Positions 46,119 through 55,645 of a stretch of DNA of 64,000 nucleotides are shown here, piece by piece. The stretch's first letter is position 1. Every line of letters starts with the position of its first letter. The notes below the pieces were generated by a model that made no database searches, was not told the origin of the DNA, and was given only the letters and a program-made list of their open reading frames with translations. Source of the stretch: Flavobacterium chilense (lineage in GTDB: Bacteria > Bacteroidota > Bacteroidia > Flavobacteriales > Flavobacteriaceae); NCBI RefSeq assembly GCF_001602525.1, contig NZ_LSYT01000003.1, positions 310,001-374,000 of the forward strand, in the 5' to 3' direction. The position numbers and the translations under genes are program-made.

Positions 46119-47828
46119 ATGAAAAATTCAGCATTATTTATCTTGACGCTTCTGTTTTTGGGAAGTGCAAATTGTTTCGCACAATACCCGAAGATAAGCC
46201 CGGAAGTTCAGGCGCAGGAAAAAGCTATTAAAGAAGAAGCTCAAAAACTTTCTGATGAAGCCTGGGAAAAAGCTTTAGTGATTATTGAAGAAGAAGCAAA
46301 ACATGGAAAACCATATATTCCGTGGGCAGCAAGACCAACCGATTTACCTCAGGCAGAAATTCCTGCTTTCCCGGGTGCTGAAGGTGGCGGAATGTATACA
46401 TTTGGAGGTCGTGGCGGAAACATCTACACCGTTACAAGTCTGGAAGACCGCGGACCTGGAACTTTACGTGAAGCCTGCGAAAAAGGAGGAGCAAGAATAA
46501 TAGTATTCAATGTTGCCGGAATCATCAGATTAAAAAGCCCGTTAATTATTCGTGCACCATATATTACAATTGCAGGACAGACAGCTCCCGGAGATGGTAT
46601 TTGTGTTGCCGGAGAATCAGTTTGGGTTGACACTCACGATGTAGTGATCAGGCATATGCGTTTTCGCCGTGGAGAAACTTTCGTAGGTCGTCGTGATGAT
46701 GCTATTGGAGGAAATCCTGTTGGAAATATCATGATCGATCACGTATCTGCAACTTGGGGATTAGACGAAAATATGTCAATCTACAGACATATGTACAATC
46801 CGGGACCAGGTTATCCGGATATTAAAGTTGGAACGGTAAATATTACCATCCAAAACAGTTTATTCGGAGAAGCTTTGGATACTTACAATCATGCTTTCGG
46901 AAGTACTTTAGGTGGAGAAAACTGCTCTTTTATGAGAAATATGTGGGCAAACAATGCAGGTAGAAATCCTTCTATTGGTTGGAACGGAATTTTCAATTTT
47001 GTGAATAATGTAGTTTTCAACTGGTACAACAGATCTACAGATGGTGGAGATTATACTGCTAATTACAATATCATAAACAACTTCTATAAACCAGGACCTG
47101 TAACCGATTTAACACAGCCAATAAGCTATAGAATCCTAAAACCAGAATCAGGAAGAAGTAAATTACCATACATGGTTTTTGGTAGAGCTTATGTAAACGG
47201 AAACGTGGTAAACAATAACGAAAAAGTGACCAAAGACAATTGGGACGGCGGAATTCAGCTAGAAAATAAAAAAGGTGAGTTAATGACTTATGAAGAATCG
47301 AAAACGTATTTCGATAAAATGAAAGCAGACAAACCTTTCCCAATGCCTTGGTTCAACAAATTCATGACGGCTGAAGAATCGTATGAATTTGTACTTAAAA
47401 ATGTTGGAGCTACTTTGCCAATCAGAGATAAAGTAGACGAAAGAATTGTAAGAACAGTAAAAACCGGAATTCCGGAATATGCAAAAGGATTAGAGAAAAA
47501 AGAATTCTACCAATTCGAACACAGACGTTTACCGATGGATTCGTATAAAAAAGGTATCATCACTGATATTTCTCAAGTTGGAGGATATCCGGAATACAAA
47601 GGAAAACCTTATGTAGATACAGACAAAGACGGAATGCCGGATGCATGGGAGAAAAAATACGGTTTAAACCCGAACGATCCATCTGATGCAAAAGGAGATT
47701 TAAACGGAGATGGATATACCAATATAGAAGATTACATCAACGGTGTAAATCCTGCAATAAAAGTAGACTGGAAAGATTTAGCTAATAACAAAGAGACTTT
47801 AGTTAGACCTTTATTAGATTTAAAATAA
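46119..47828 (+). CDS. PL1-type pectate lyase (first of two paralogs near susCD)
   Basis: 569 aa; signal peptide ends at CFAQ (residue 22). A Glu/Lys-rich helix (residues about 30-70) precedes the PL1 beta-helix starting at FPGAEGGGMYTFGGRGGN. Motifs include TIAGQTAPGDGICVAGESVW, HDVVIRHMRFRRGE with Arg residues of the catalytic region, and GNIMIDHVSATWGLDENMS. The C-terminal DTDKDGMPDAWEKKYG then DLNGDGYTNIEDYI resembles paired calcium-binding repeats. It degrades homogalacturonan by beta-elimination. It is similar throughout to the protein at 48738, indicating duplication, with a DUF3826 gene between them. Confidence 0.9.
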   Translation: MKNSALFILTLLFLGSANCFAQYPKISPEVQAQEKAIKEEAQKLSDEAWEKALVIIEEEAKHGKPYIPWAARPTDLPQAEIPAFPGAEGGGMYTFGGRGGNIYTVTSLEDRGPGTLREACEKGGARIIVFNVAGIIRLKSPLIIRAPYITIAGQTAPGDGICVAGESVWVDTHDVVIRHMRFRRGETFVGRRDDAIGGNPVGNIMIDHVSATWGLDENMSIYRHMYNPGPGYPDIKVGTVNITIQNSLFGEALDTYNHAFGSTLGGENCSFMRNMWANNAGRNPSIGWNGIFNFVNNVVFNWYNRSTDGGDYTANYNIINNFYKPGPVTDLTQPISYRILKPESGRSKLPYMVFGRAYVNGNVVNNNEKVTKDNWDGGIQLENKKGELMTYEESKTYFDKMKADKPFPMPWFNKFMTAEESYEFVLKNVGATLPIRDKVDERIVRTVKTGIPEYAKGLEKKEFYQFEHRRLPMDSYKKGIITDISQVGGYPEYKGKPYVDTDKDGMPDAWEKKYGLNPNDPSDAKGDLNGDGYTNIEDYINGVNPAIKVDWKDLANNKETLVRPLLDLK

Positions 47829-47847
47829 GAAAAACAGAAAAAATTAT

Positions 47848-47983
47848 TTAACACATAGAAACATAGATTAAATCTAAAAAAGAAAATAAAAGAAAATCCA
47901 GATTTTGCACACATAGCTATGTGTATTAATAACAAGTGAAACGCCTTTTATGGACAAAGAAAATCTATGTTTCTATGTGTTTA
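47848..47983. repeat. Intergenic inverted repeat, family E
   Basis: ACACATAGAAACATAG (47852) mirrors CTATGTTTCTATGTGT (47965 on). Inside, CACATAGCTATGTG is a perfect palindrome and is followed by CAAGTGAAACGCCTTTTAT, nearly identical to the copy at 16843. The right arm ends about 15 bp before the next start. Confidence 0.85.
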
Positions 47984-47997
47984 AAAAAATAAAGACA

Positions 47998-48687
47998 ATG
48001 GCACTAAATAAAATAAATGCTGGTTTATTATCGCTTGTTTTTGCATTTTCAACTTTAAATGCACAACAGCATTTAGATCCTGAATATGTAAAAGTTACTA
48101 ACGAAAGAGCTGCAAAAATCGTTACCAAATTAGATTTGAAGAACGAAGCAAAAGAAAAAGCAGTTTCAAATATTATCGCGCAGCAATTTAGAGATTTAAC
48201 TGAAATCCAGGACGGAAGAGATGCTGAAATAAAAAAAGTGAAAGAAGATACTTCTTTAGCCAAAGAAAAGCAAAACGAGAAAATTGATAAACTGAAGTCA
48301 AAAGCAGACGAATCAATTGCAAAACTGCATAAATCTTATATCAAAAAATTAGGTAAAGAATTATCAGAAGATAAAATCACTGAGGTAAAAGACGGAATGA
48401 CTTATGGAGTGCTTCCTATCACAGTCGCAGGTTACAACGATATGTTGCCAAATTTAACTGCAGAACAAAAAGACTATATCTACAAAGCTTTAGTTGAAGC
48501 CAGAGAGCATGCAATGGATGCAGGTTCATCTAAAGAAAAACACGGCTGGTTTGGTAAATATAAAGGAAGAATCAATAACTATTTATCCAAACAAGGTTAC
48601 GATTTAAATAAAGAAAGTGCTGACTGGCACAAACGTATCGAAGAAAGAGAGAAAAGTAAAACAAAAGATTCTACTGTAAAAGAATAA
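47998..48687 (+). CDS. DUF3826 domain-containing secreted protein
   Basis: 229 aa from the ATG at 47998 (MALNKINAGLLSLVF..., signal ending LNAQ); an upstream ATG at 47950 lies within the repeat. The mature protein is strongly helical with Lys/Glu repeats, suggesting a coiled coil around residues 65-115. The ending MLPNLTAEQKDYIYKALVEA, HGWFGKYKGRINNYL and YDLNKESADWHKR is the DUF3826 pattern. No enzyme activity is known for the family, but it commonly accompanies pectate lyases in Bacteroidota. Its position between two PL1 paralogs fits. It could be a periplasmic accessory or folding factor; that is a guess. Confidence 0.82.
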   Translation: MALNKINAGLLSLVFAFSTLNAQQHLDPEYVKVTNERAAKIVTKLDLKNEAKEKAVSNIIAQQFRDLTEIQDGRDAEIKKVKEDTSLAKEKQNEKIDKLKSKADESIAKLHKSYIKKLGKELSEDKITEVKDGMTYGVLPITVAGYNDMLPNLTAEQKDYIYKALVEAREHAMDAGSSKEKHGWFGKYKGRINNYLSKQGYDLNKESADWHKRIEEREKSKTKDSTVKE

Positions 48688-48737
48688 ATTTCTTTGACTT
48701 TTTACCAAAAACTATTAACTACAACCACACACAATTC

Positions 48738-50444
48738 ATGCAAAATATTTTTCCCAATCGTACTTTAAAGAGAACATTTATGGCGCTGTCATTTTGTTCG
48801 CTTGTATCATCGGCATATGCCCAATATCCCGTAATTCCAAAGCCTGTTCAGGAAAAAGCAGATGCTATTTTAGCGGATGAAGAAAAAAGGCTGAGCGAAA
48901 TCTGGAATAATAATCTTCATATAATCAAAGAAGAAGCAAAACAAGGAAAACCATATTTACCTTGGGCATCCTATCCAAAAGATTTTGTTTTTGCTGATAT
49001 TCCTGCTTTTCCAGGCGCAGAAGGCGGTGGAGCTTACACACAAGGCGGGCGCGGCGGAAAAATATTTGTAGTTACGAGTTTAGAAGACAGCGGAAAAGGT
49101 ACTTTTCGTGAAGCTTGTGAAGCTGTTGGAGCGAGAACAATCGTCTTCAACGTTTCAGGAATTATTCGTTTAAAGAAAAGAATCAGCATGCGTGCGCCTT
49201 ACGTAACCATTGCGGGGCAAACTGCTCCAGGTGACGGAATCTGTATTGCCGGAGAAACTTTAGAAATCGACACACATGACGTTATTATCAGACACATGCG
49301 TTTCAGACGTGGGGAAACTGATGTAACCAGAAGAGATGATGCGTTGGGAGGAAATCCGATGGGAAATATTATCGTAGACCACTGCTCGGTAAGCTGGGGA
49401 TTAGACGAAAATGTTTCTTTATACAGACATCAGTTTGCTCCGAATTCAAAATCAAAATTGGAAAAATTACCAGCTTGTAATATCACGATTCAAAACACTA
49501 TTTCATCAGAAGGTTTAGACACGTATAATCACGCTTTTGGAAGTACAATTGGCGGATTAAATAGTACTTTTATGCGCAACTTATGGGCCGACAACATTTC
49601 GAGAAACGCTTCTATCGGAATGTATGGTGACTTTAATTTTGTGAATAACGTAGTATTTAATTGGTGGAATCGTACGCTGGACGGAGGAGATTATCGTTCG
49701 ATGTTGAATATCATCAACAATTATTTTAAACCGGGGCCAATTACACCACAAAACGAACCTATTGCACACAGAATCGTAAAACCTGAATCTGGATATATTG
49801 AGCCAAAACAATACGGAAGAGCTTACGTTTCAGGAAACTTTATTGTTGGTTCTCCTGAGGTGACAGCGGACAATTGGAATGGCGGTGTGCAATTGGAAAA
49901 CCTTCCAGAAGCAGAAACAAAAGAATTTTTAGCCGCAATCAAACAGCCAAAACCTTTTTCAATGCCAAAATTCAATATCATGTCAGCAGAAGAAGCTTAT
50001 GATTTTGTTTTGACGAATGTTGGAGCGACAATTCCGAAAAGAGATGCTGTTGACGAAAGAATTATCAAACAAGTTAAAACTGGAAAAATCGAAGTAAAAG
50101 ACGGTTTAGAAAATTCAATCGGAAAAGAATATATCAAAAGAAGATTACCAGCCGATTCATATAAAAAAGGAATTATAACGCATCCTGATCAAGTTGGCGG
50201 ATATCCAACTTACAAAGGAAAAGCGTATAAAGATTCAGATAATGACGGAATTCCAGATGCTTGGGAAAAGAAATACGGTTTAAATCCAAATGATGCTTCA
50301 GATGCTAATAAAGATGCAAACGGAGACGGATACACCAACATCGAGAAATATTTTAACGGAATCGATCCAAACACTAAAATTGATTGGACGAAAACGGAAA
50401 ACAATACAGATACTCTAGCGAAGCTGAAATCATTGTTGCAATAG
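48738..50444 (+). CDS. PL1-type pectate lyase (second paralog)
   Basis: 568 aa; signal peptide ends around SAYAQ (residue 29), with an ATG at 48780 as a shorter alternative. The same Glu-rich pre-domain and beta-helix as the protein at 46119, with FPGAEGGGAYTQGGRGGK, TIAGQTAPGDGICIAGETLE, HDVIIRHMRFRRGETDVTRR and GNIIVDHCSVSWGLDENVS. The C-terminus again has DSDNDGIPDAWEKKYG and DANGDGYTNIEKYF. Catalytic arginines and calcium ligands appear intact. Duplicated lyases may differ in their methylation tolerance or product length. It is followed by a terminator hairpin. Confidence 0.9.
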   Translation: MQNIFPNRTLKRTFMALSFCSLVSSAYAQYPVIPKPVQEKADAILADEEKRLSEIWNNNLHIIKEEAKQGKPYLPWASYPKDFVFADIPAFPGAEGGGAYTQGGRGGKIFVVTSLEDSGKGTFREACEAVGARTIVFNVSGIIRLKKRISMRAPYVTIAGQTAPGDGICIAGETLEIDTHDVIIRHMRFRRGETDVTRRDDALGGNPMGNIIVDHCSVSWGLDENVSLYRHQFAPNSKSKLEKLPACNITIQNTISSEGLDTYNHAFGSTIGGLNSTFMRNLWADNISRNASIGMYGDFNFVNNVVFNWWNRTLDGGDYRSMLNIINNYFKPGPITPQNEPIAHRIVKPESGYIEPKQYGRAYVSGNFIVGSPEVTADNWNGGVQLENLPEAETKEFLAAIKQPKPFSMPKFNIMSAEEAYDFVLTNVGATIPKRDAVDERIIKQVKTGKIEVKDGLENSIGKEYIKRRLPADSYKKGIITHPDQVGGYPTYKGKAYKDSDNDGIPDAWEKKYGLNPNDASDANKDANGDGYTNIEKYFNGIDPNTKIDWTKTENNTDTLAKLKSLLQ

Positions 50445-50461
50445 TTAAGTATTCTCAACGT

Positions 50462-50495
50462 AAACCTGACAGGTTTTTAAAACCTGTCAGGTTTA
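50462..50495. terminator. Palindromic hairpin, family I (AACCTGACAGGTT type)
   Basis: AAACCTGACAGGTTTTTAAAA is mirrored by AACCTGTCAGGTTT; a perfect long stem with an A/T loop, 17 bp after the PL1 stop. A related hairpin is at 57228-57258. Confidence 0.75.
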
Positions 50496-50550
50496 TGTAC
50501 ACTAAGAATATCCACCTAGTTTGTGGAAAAAGACAAACCTAAAAATTATA

Positions 50551-50577
50551 TGAGCTTATATTACTTATATGGTTTAA
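50551..50577 (+). repeat. Right half of a family H repeat
   Basis: ATGAGCTTATATTACTTATA then TGGTTTAA matches the right arm of family H, but the left arm is missing. It lies 27 bp before the GTG chosen as start of the next gene. Confidence 0.6.
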
Positions 50578-50603
50578 TTTTAAAGTCTAAAAAAAATAAT
50601 AAG

Positions 50604-53600
50604 GTGAATTTTATCCAGTTAAAAAATACAATCTCCCTTCAAAAAGATAAAATAGTTTTGTCTGGTTTGGCGATGCTTTTCAGTATAAACATCACAGCCC
50701 AAAACAATTTCCCAGATATCATCAAAACCAAAGAAGGAAAGCTTTCTTTCACAACAGATAATCAAGGAAATCAAATTCCTGATTTTTCTTTTGCAGGATA
50801 TCGAAACTCTGAAGTTGCCATTCCAAATTTAGACAACAAAATTTTTGTTTCGAAACAAGAAGATGATGCAACACAGAAAATCCAAAATGCAATTGATTAT
50901 GTAAGTGCATTAAAACCTGATAAATCAGGATTTCGTGGAGCGGTTTTGTTAGACAAAGGAACGTTCAAAATCAGCGGAACATTATACATTAGAAAATCAG
51001 GAGTTGTTTTAAGAGGAAGCGGTAATACAGAAAACGGAACCGTACTTTTAGGAACAGGTTTAGAAAGAGAAGCTTTAATTAGAGTTTTAGGCGAAAATGA
51101 TAAAGCATATAAAGATTCATTTGAATTTATGAATGCTTACACACCACTTGGAACTCAGAAAATCCAATTAAAAAATACATCAAAATTAAAAGTTGGAGAC
51201 GAAATAGAAATCAGCAAACCTTTAACGGATAATTTCATTAAAGAAGTAAACATGCAGGATTTCGGGGGAGAAACCTCTTGGATTGGATGGAAAAAAGGGG
51301 ATTGGGAGACAACTTGGAATCGTGTCGTAACCAAAATAAACGGAAACGAAGTAATGGTAAACGCTCCAATCACAATGTCTTTAGATAATGTTTTCGGAAC
51401 TTCTAAAGTAACTGTTTATTCTTGGCAAGGAAGAATTGAAAATAACGGAATTGAAAATATCTTAATAAAATCAACCTACAATTCTTCAAACTTAAAAGAC
51501 GAAGAACACCGTTGGCAGGCAATCAGCATTGAAAGCGCTAGAAATGCTTGGGTAAAACAAGTAAATTTCAAACACTTTGCAGGTGGAGCCGTTACGGTTT
51601 TAAAGACAAGTCAGCAAATTACAGTTGAAGATTGTATTGCCACAGAACCAATTTCTGAAATCGCTTCATTTAGAAGACATACTTTTTATACAGAAGGTCA
51701 GCAGACTTTATTTCAACGCTGTTATTCAGAATTTGGATATCATGATTTCGCCGTAGGCGGATTTGGAACAACAGGTCCAAATGCGTTTGTTCAATGTGAA
51801 TCACATTTACCATTCGAAAATAGCGGCGCAATAGGAAGCTGGGCAACCGGAGTTTTATTTGACATTACCAATATCGACGGAAAAGCATTAAGCTACAATA
51901 ACAGAGAACAAGGAGGAAGAGGAGCAGGATGGACAGCTGCTAATTCTGTAATCTGGGAATCATCAGCCTCAAAAGTAGAATGTTATAGTCCGCAAACAGC
52001 ACAAAACTGGGCTTTTGGAGTTTGGGGACAATTTGGTGGAAATGGACATTGGAAAAACGTAAACGAACATATCAGTCCAAGAAGTTTATTCTATATACAA
52101 TTAGAAACAAGATTAGGAAAACTTCCGGTTCAGCCTTTTATTTATGATTTAGGTTCAGAAGCTTCTTCAAGTCCGAGTGTAGAAGTTGCTGCAGAATTGA
52201 CTAAAAACTCTGCTACAACGGCAAAAAGTTTACAAGAATTGATTGCAGAAGCTTCAAAAGCAAATCCGATTAATACAGACAGTAAAGGTTTAAAAAATGC
52301 AAACGATTTAAAAGTTGCTTCAAATAAAACAGAAAAATCAACTTCTAAAGTAACTACAGAAAATGGCTGGTTAACTTTTGAAGGAAAAGTAATTGCAGGA
52401 AAACAAACCAATGTAGCTTGGTGGAGAGGAGATTTAACCGATGATTTCGTCAATAAATCAACACCGCATATCACTCGTTTCGTTCCAGGAAGAACAGGAA
52501 ACGGATTGACAGACAAAGTGCAGGAAACAGTAGATTATTTGACTAAAAATAATATCGTTGCCTTAGAACACAATTATGGTTTATGGTACGACAGAAGAAT
52601 GGACGATCACGAGCGTGTTCGCAGAGTTGATGATGATGTTTGGCCTCCATTTTACGAACAGCCTTTCGCCAGAAGCGGAAAAGATTTTGCTTGGGATCAT
52701 TTGAGCAAATACGATTTGACTAAATTCAACGATTGGTACTGGAGCCGTTTAGCGCAGTTTGCAGCGCTGGCAGAACCAAACGGACAATTGTTAATCAATC
52801 AGCAATATTTTCAGCACAACATTTTAGAAGCCGGAGCGCATTGGGCAAGTTCACCTTGGCGTTCTGCTAACAATATCAACAGTACAGGATTTCCAGAGCC
52901 ACCGCCTTATGCAGGAGACAAACGTATTTTTATGGCGGAGCAATTTTACGATATTACAAATGCTCAAAGAAGAAAATTACACGAAGGTTTCATTAGAAAA
53001 TCATTTGAAAACTTTCAGGAAAACAGCAACGTAATTCAGTTAACAAGTGCCGAATATACTGGCCCGCTTCATTTTATGGAATTCTGGTTAGACCAAGCTC
53101 AAAAATGGAAAGACGAAACAGGAAAAAAAGGCTTAATTGGATTAAGTGCTACGAAAGACGTTCAAGATGCTATTTTAAATGATGCTAAAAGAAATAAAAC
53201 TGTTGACGTAATCGACATTCGTTATTGGTATTACAAAGAAGACGGTTCGGCTTACGCTCCGCAAGGAGGTGTAAATTTAGCGCCAAGACAGCACGCCAGA
53301 AAACTGAAAACGGGAAAAGAAACCGATAATCAAGTGTATCGCGCTGTTCGTGAATACAGAGAAAAGTATCCAGAAAAAGTCATTTTGTATTCAACAGATG
53401 GTTCTTCAAGATTCGGATGGCCTGCTTTAATGGCTGGAGCTTCATTGCCAAACATTCCGAAAATTGAACTGCCTCACTTTTATGCCGCTTTAAGCGAAAT
53501 GAAATTAGTTGAAGGAAATACGTTTTCAGACAATCTTTGGAAATTAGAAAACAAAGGAAAAAGCTATCTTTTCTATTTGAAAAACGACCAAGATATTACA

Positions 53601-53756
53601 ATCGATTTATCAAACGAAAAAGGAACATTTGAAGTATTTGCAATTAATGCAACAACAGGAAATATAACGAAAAAAGCAAATATCAGCGGAGGAAAACAAA
53701 TGGTAATCCCACAAGCTGAAATAAAAGAAAAAGTGCTTTTTGTAGTGAAAAAATAA
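50604..53756 (+). CDS. Beta-helix protein fused to DUF6298-type domain, secreted
   Basis: 1051 aa from GTG at 50604, chosen because it gives a compact signal region (KDKIVLSGLAMLFSINITAQ) and because ATG candidates at 50523 and 50550 lie in or before a repeat arm. Residues about 45-540 form a right-handed beta-helix (GTFKISGTLYIRKSGVVLRG, VTVLKTSQQITVEDC), and from about 584 a second domain starts (TENGWLTFEGKVIAGKQTN), which I recognise as DUF6298. It contains HNYGLWYDRRMDDHERVRR and a TIM-barrel-like alternation, ending in a small sheet. A two-enzyme polypeptide, perhaps lyase or hydrolase plus glycosidase, is possible. No catalytic residues can be named. It is large for the locus. Confidence 0.72.
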   Translation: MNFIQLKNTISLQKDKIVLSGLAMLFSINITAQNNFPDIIKTKEGKLSFTTDNQGNQIPDFSFAGYRNSEVAIPNLDNKIFVSKQEDDATQKIQNAIDYVSALKPDKSGFRGAVLLDKGTFKISGTLYIRKSGVVLRGSGNTENGTVLLGTGLEREALIRVLGENDKAYKDSFEFMNAYTPLGTQKIQLKNTSKLKVGDEIEISKPLTDNFIKEVNMQDFGGETSWIGWKKGDWETTWNRVVTKINGNEVMVNAPITMSLDNVFGTSKVTVYSWQGRIENNGIENILIKSTYNSSNLKDEEHRWQAISIESARNAWVKQVNFKHFAGGAVTVLKTSQQITVEDCIATEPISEIASFRRHTFYTEGQQTLFQRCYSEFGYHDFAVGGFGTTGPNAFVQCESHLPFENSGAIGSWATGVLFDITNIDGKALSYNNREQGGRGAGWTAANSVIWESSASKVECYSPQTAQNWAFGVWGQFGGNGHWKNVNEHISPRSLFYIQLETRLGKLPVQPFIYDLGSEASSSPSVEVAAELTKNSATTAKSLQELIAEASKANPINTDSKGLKNANDLKVASNKTEKSTSKVTTENGWLTFEGKVIAGKQTNVAWWRGDLTDDFVNKSTPHITRFVPGRTGNGLTDKVQETVDYLTKNNIVALEHNYGLWYDRRMDDHERVRRVDDDVWPPFYEQPFARSGKDFAWDHLSKYDLTKFNDWYWSRLAQFAALAEPNGQLLINQQYFQHNILEAGAHWASSPWRSANNINSTGFPEPPPYAGDKRIFMAEQFYDITNAQRRKLHEGFIRKSFENFQENSNVIQLTSAEYTGPLHFMEFWLDQAQKWKDETGKKGLIGLSATKDVQDAILNDAKRNKTVDVIDIRYWYYKEDGSAYAPQGGVNLAPRQHARKLKTGKETDNQVYRAVREYREKYPEKVILYSTDGSSRFGWPALMAGASLPNIPKIELPHFYAALSEMKLVEGNTFSDNLWKLENKGKSYLFYLKNDQDITIDLSNEKGTFEVFAINATTGNITKKANISGGKQMVIPQAEIKEKVLFVVKK

Positions 53757-53763
53757 AAGTTAT

Positions 53764-53982
53764 TAGCCACGAATTCACGAATTAATCAGATTAATTAGAG
53801 AATAAAATCTGCTTAATTGCTCAAATCTGCGAGAGAAAAATTTCACGCAGATTTAGAAAATATTTAAGCAGATTTAGCAGATTTAGCAGATTTTTTAAAT
53901 TTTAATCTGCCAAAATCAGCAGAATCTGCGTGAAATAAAACACAAAGATTATAAAAAAATAATTCGTGAATTCGTGGCTAAA
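53764..53982. repeat. Family G inverted repeat with a family F element nested inside
   Basis: TAGCCACGAATTCACGAATT at the left mirrors AATTCGTGAATTCGTGGCTA at the right. Between them lies a complete family F repeat, TTTCACGCAGATTT (53840) mirrored by AATCTGCGTGAAAT (53936). It occupies the 259-bp gap and ends 34 bp before the GH140 start. Confidence 0.87.
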
Positions 53983-54015
53983 AACCAAAAAACATAAATT
54001 CAAAAACAAACCAAA

Positions 54016-55419
54016 ATGAATCTGAAAATTAAATCTTTATACGCTCTTTGTATAAGCTTTATGTTGACAGCACAAAACGGGTTTTCGCAATCTGCCAAAA
54101 CAAAAGCAACTCTGCCTGAAATCAAAGTATCTAAAAATCAGCATTATTTTGTTACCGAAAACGAAAAACCATTTTTCTGGTTAGGCGACACAGGCTGGCT
54201 GGCATTCGGAAAACTAGACAGAGCAGGAATTGAGAAATATTTTAAAGACAGAAAAGACAAAGGATTCAACGTTGTTCAGGTAATGGTTTTGCATAATATC
54301 AATGCCGTTAACGTTTATGGCGATGCAGCTTTAATCAACGAAGACGTTTCAAAACCTTTGATTACGGCAGGAAATGATTTCAAAGATGCAAAACAATACG
54401 ACTATTGGGATCACGTAGATTACACTTTAGATGTAGCTCAAAAAAACGGAATTTATGTAGCGATGGTTCCGGTTTGGGGAACCAACGTTTCAAAAGGAGA
54501 TAAAGTTAGCAAAGAACAAGCAATAGTTTATGCTGATTTCTTGGCTAAAAGATATAAAAACAGAACCAACGTAATCTGGTTAAACGGTGGAGACACACAC
54601 GGAAACGAATTTAAGGACATCTGGAATGCCATCGGAAATACTTTAAAAACAAACAATCCAAACCAGTTAGTGACTTTCCACCCGTTTGGAAGAACCGATT
54701 CTTCAGAGAATTTTCACAATGAAAAATGGCTGGATTTCAATATGTTCCAATCCGGACACAGAAGATACGATCAGGATTCTATAAAAACGAATTTCAAAGA
54801 AGACAATTACAAATTTGTGCTTAGAGATTTCGAATTAAAACCTACAAAACCTACACTTGATGGAGAACCATCTTATGAAGGAATTCCGCATGGTTTGCAC
54901 GATACTCTACAGCCAAAATGGACAGCAAACGATGTTCGCCGTTACGGATATTGGTCAGTTTTATCGGGCGCAGCGGGTTACACATATGGGCACAATGCTG
55001 TAATGCAAATGTTCAGAAAAGGCGATAAACCAGCCTACGGAAACAAAGAATTATGGACATCGGCAATCAATGCGCCTGGAGCAAAACAAATGGTTTATAT
55101 TAAGAAATTAATGGAAGAAGTGCCATTTTTAGAAGGAGTTCCAGATGTTTCTTTAGTAGTAAACCAAGGCGAGAAATACGATTATATTCCGGCAATAAAA
55201 GGAGAAAAATACGCTTTATTATACACTTACAATGGAAGAATAATAGAAGTAAAACTTGGAAAAATTGCTGGAGATAAATTCGAAGCGACTTGGTACAATC
55301 CGAGAAATGGGAAGAAAACTAAAATCGGAACTTTTGATAATAAAGGAACTCAAAATTTTCAGCCAGAAGGTAAAAAAGAAGATGGTAATGACTGGGTTTT
55401 GATTTTGAAGTCAAAGTAA
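54016..55419 (+). CDS. GH140 apiosidase-like glycoside hydrolase (DUF4038), secreted
   Basis: 467 aa; the signal peptide ends at GFSQ (residue 25). The TIM barrel opens with FFWLGDTGWLAFGKLDR and proceeds through NGGDTHGNEF (Asp193, probable acid/base) and LDGEPSYEGIPHG (Glu284, probable nucleophile). The C-terminal small domain (LYTYNGRIIEVKLGKIAG..., ATWYNPRNGKKTKIG) is the collagenase-type sandwich usual in this family. In Bacteroides thetaiotaomicron GH140 (BT1012) removes D-apiose, a sugar specific to rhamnogalacturonan-II and apiogalacturonan. This is the single strongest clue that the locus attacks these pectins. It acts outside the cytoplasm. Confidence 0.87.
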   Translation: MNLKIKSLYALCISFMLTAQNGFSQSAKTKATLPEIKVSKNQHYFVTENEKPFFWLGDTGWLAFGKLDRAGIEKYFKDRKDKGFNVVQVMVLHNINAVNVYGDAALINEDVSKPLITAGNDFKDAKQYDYWDHVDYTLDVAQKNGIYVAMVPVWGTNVSKGDKVSKEQAIVYADFLAKRYKNRTNVIWLNGGDTHGNEFKDIWNAIGNTLKTNNPNQLVTFHPFGRTDSSENFHNEKWLDFNMFQSGHRRYDQDSIKTNFKEDNYKFVLRDFELKPTKPTLDGEPSYEGIPHGLHDTLQPKWTANDVRRYGYWSVLSGAAGYTYGHNAVMQMFRKGDKPAYGNKELWTSAINAPGAKQMVYIKKLMEEVPFLEGVPDVSLVVNQGEKYDYIPAIKGEKYALLYTYNGRIIEVKLGKIAGDKFEATWYNPRNGKKTKIGTFDNKGTQNFQPEGKKEDGNDWVLILKSK

Positions 55420-55430
55420 AAAAAGTCTAG

Positions 55431-55520
55431 TATGTCCTCCTGAGCGAAGTCGAAGGACCGCAACGATTGGACATATTGTTTGATATAACATGCGCCCTTC
55501 GACTTCGCTCAGGGTGACAA
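55431..55520. repeat. Inverted repeat, GTCCTCCTGAGCGAAGTCGAAGG type
   Basis: TCCTGAGCGAAGTCGAAGGA and CCTTCGACTTCGCTCAGGG are mirrored. It resembles family A in its GTC...GAC ends but the arms differ. It lies between the GH140 and GH28 genes and is directly followed by a family F copy. Confidence 0.82.
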
Positions 55521-55536
55521 AAATGAGAATAAAATA

Positions 55537-55631
55537 TTTCACGCAGATTTAAAATGATTTAGCAAATTCTGCAGATTTTTTAAAATATAAATCTGCGTTG
55601 ATCTGCCAAAATCTGCCAGATCTGCGTGAAA
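55537..55631. repeat. Intergenic inverted repeat, family F
   Basis: TTTCACGCAGATTTAAAATG faces AGATCTGCGTGAAACC with CTGCAGATTTTT text inside. It ends 15 bp before the GH28 start. Confidence 0.85.
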
Positions 55632-55645
55632 CCAAAAACACAACT

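Noticed and set aside
50523..50603. Upstream ATG starts for the beta-helix/DUF6298 gene
   Set aside because: They place a hydrophilic, repeat-encoded segment ahead of the signal peptide; the GTG at 50604 is more consistent.
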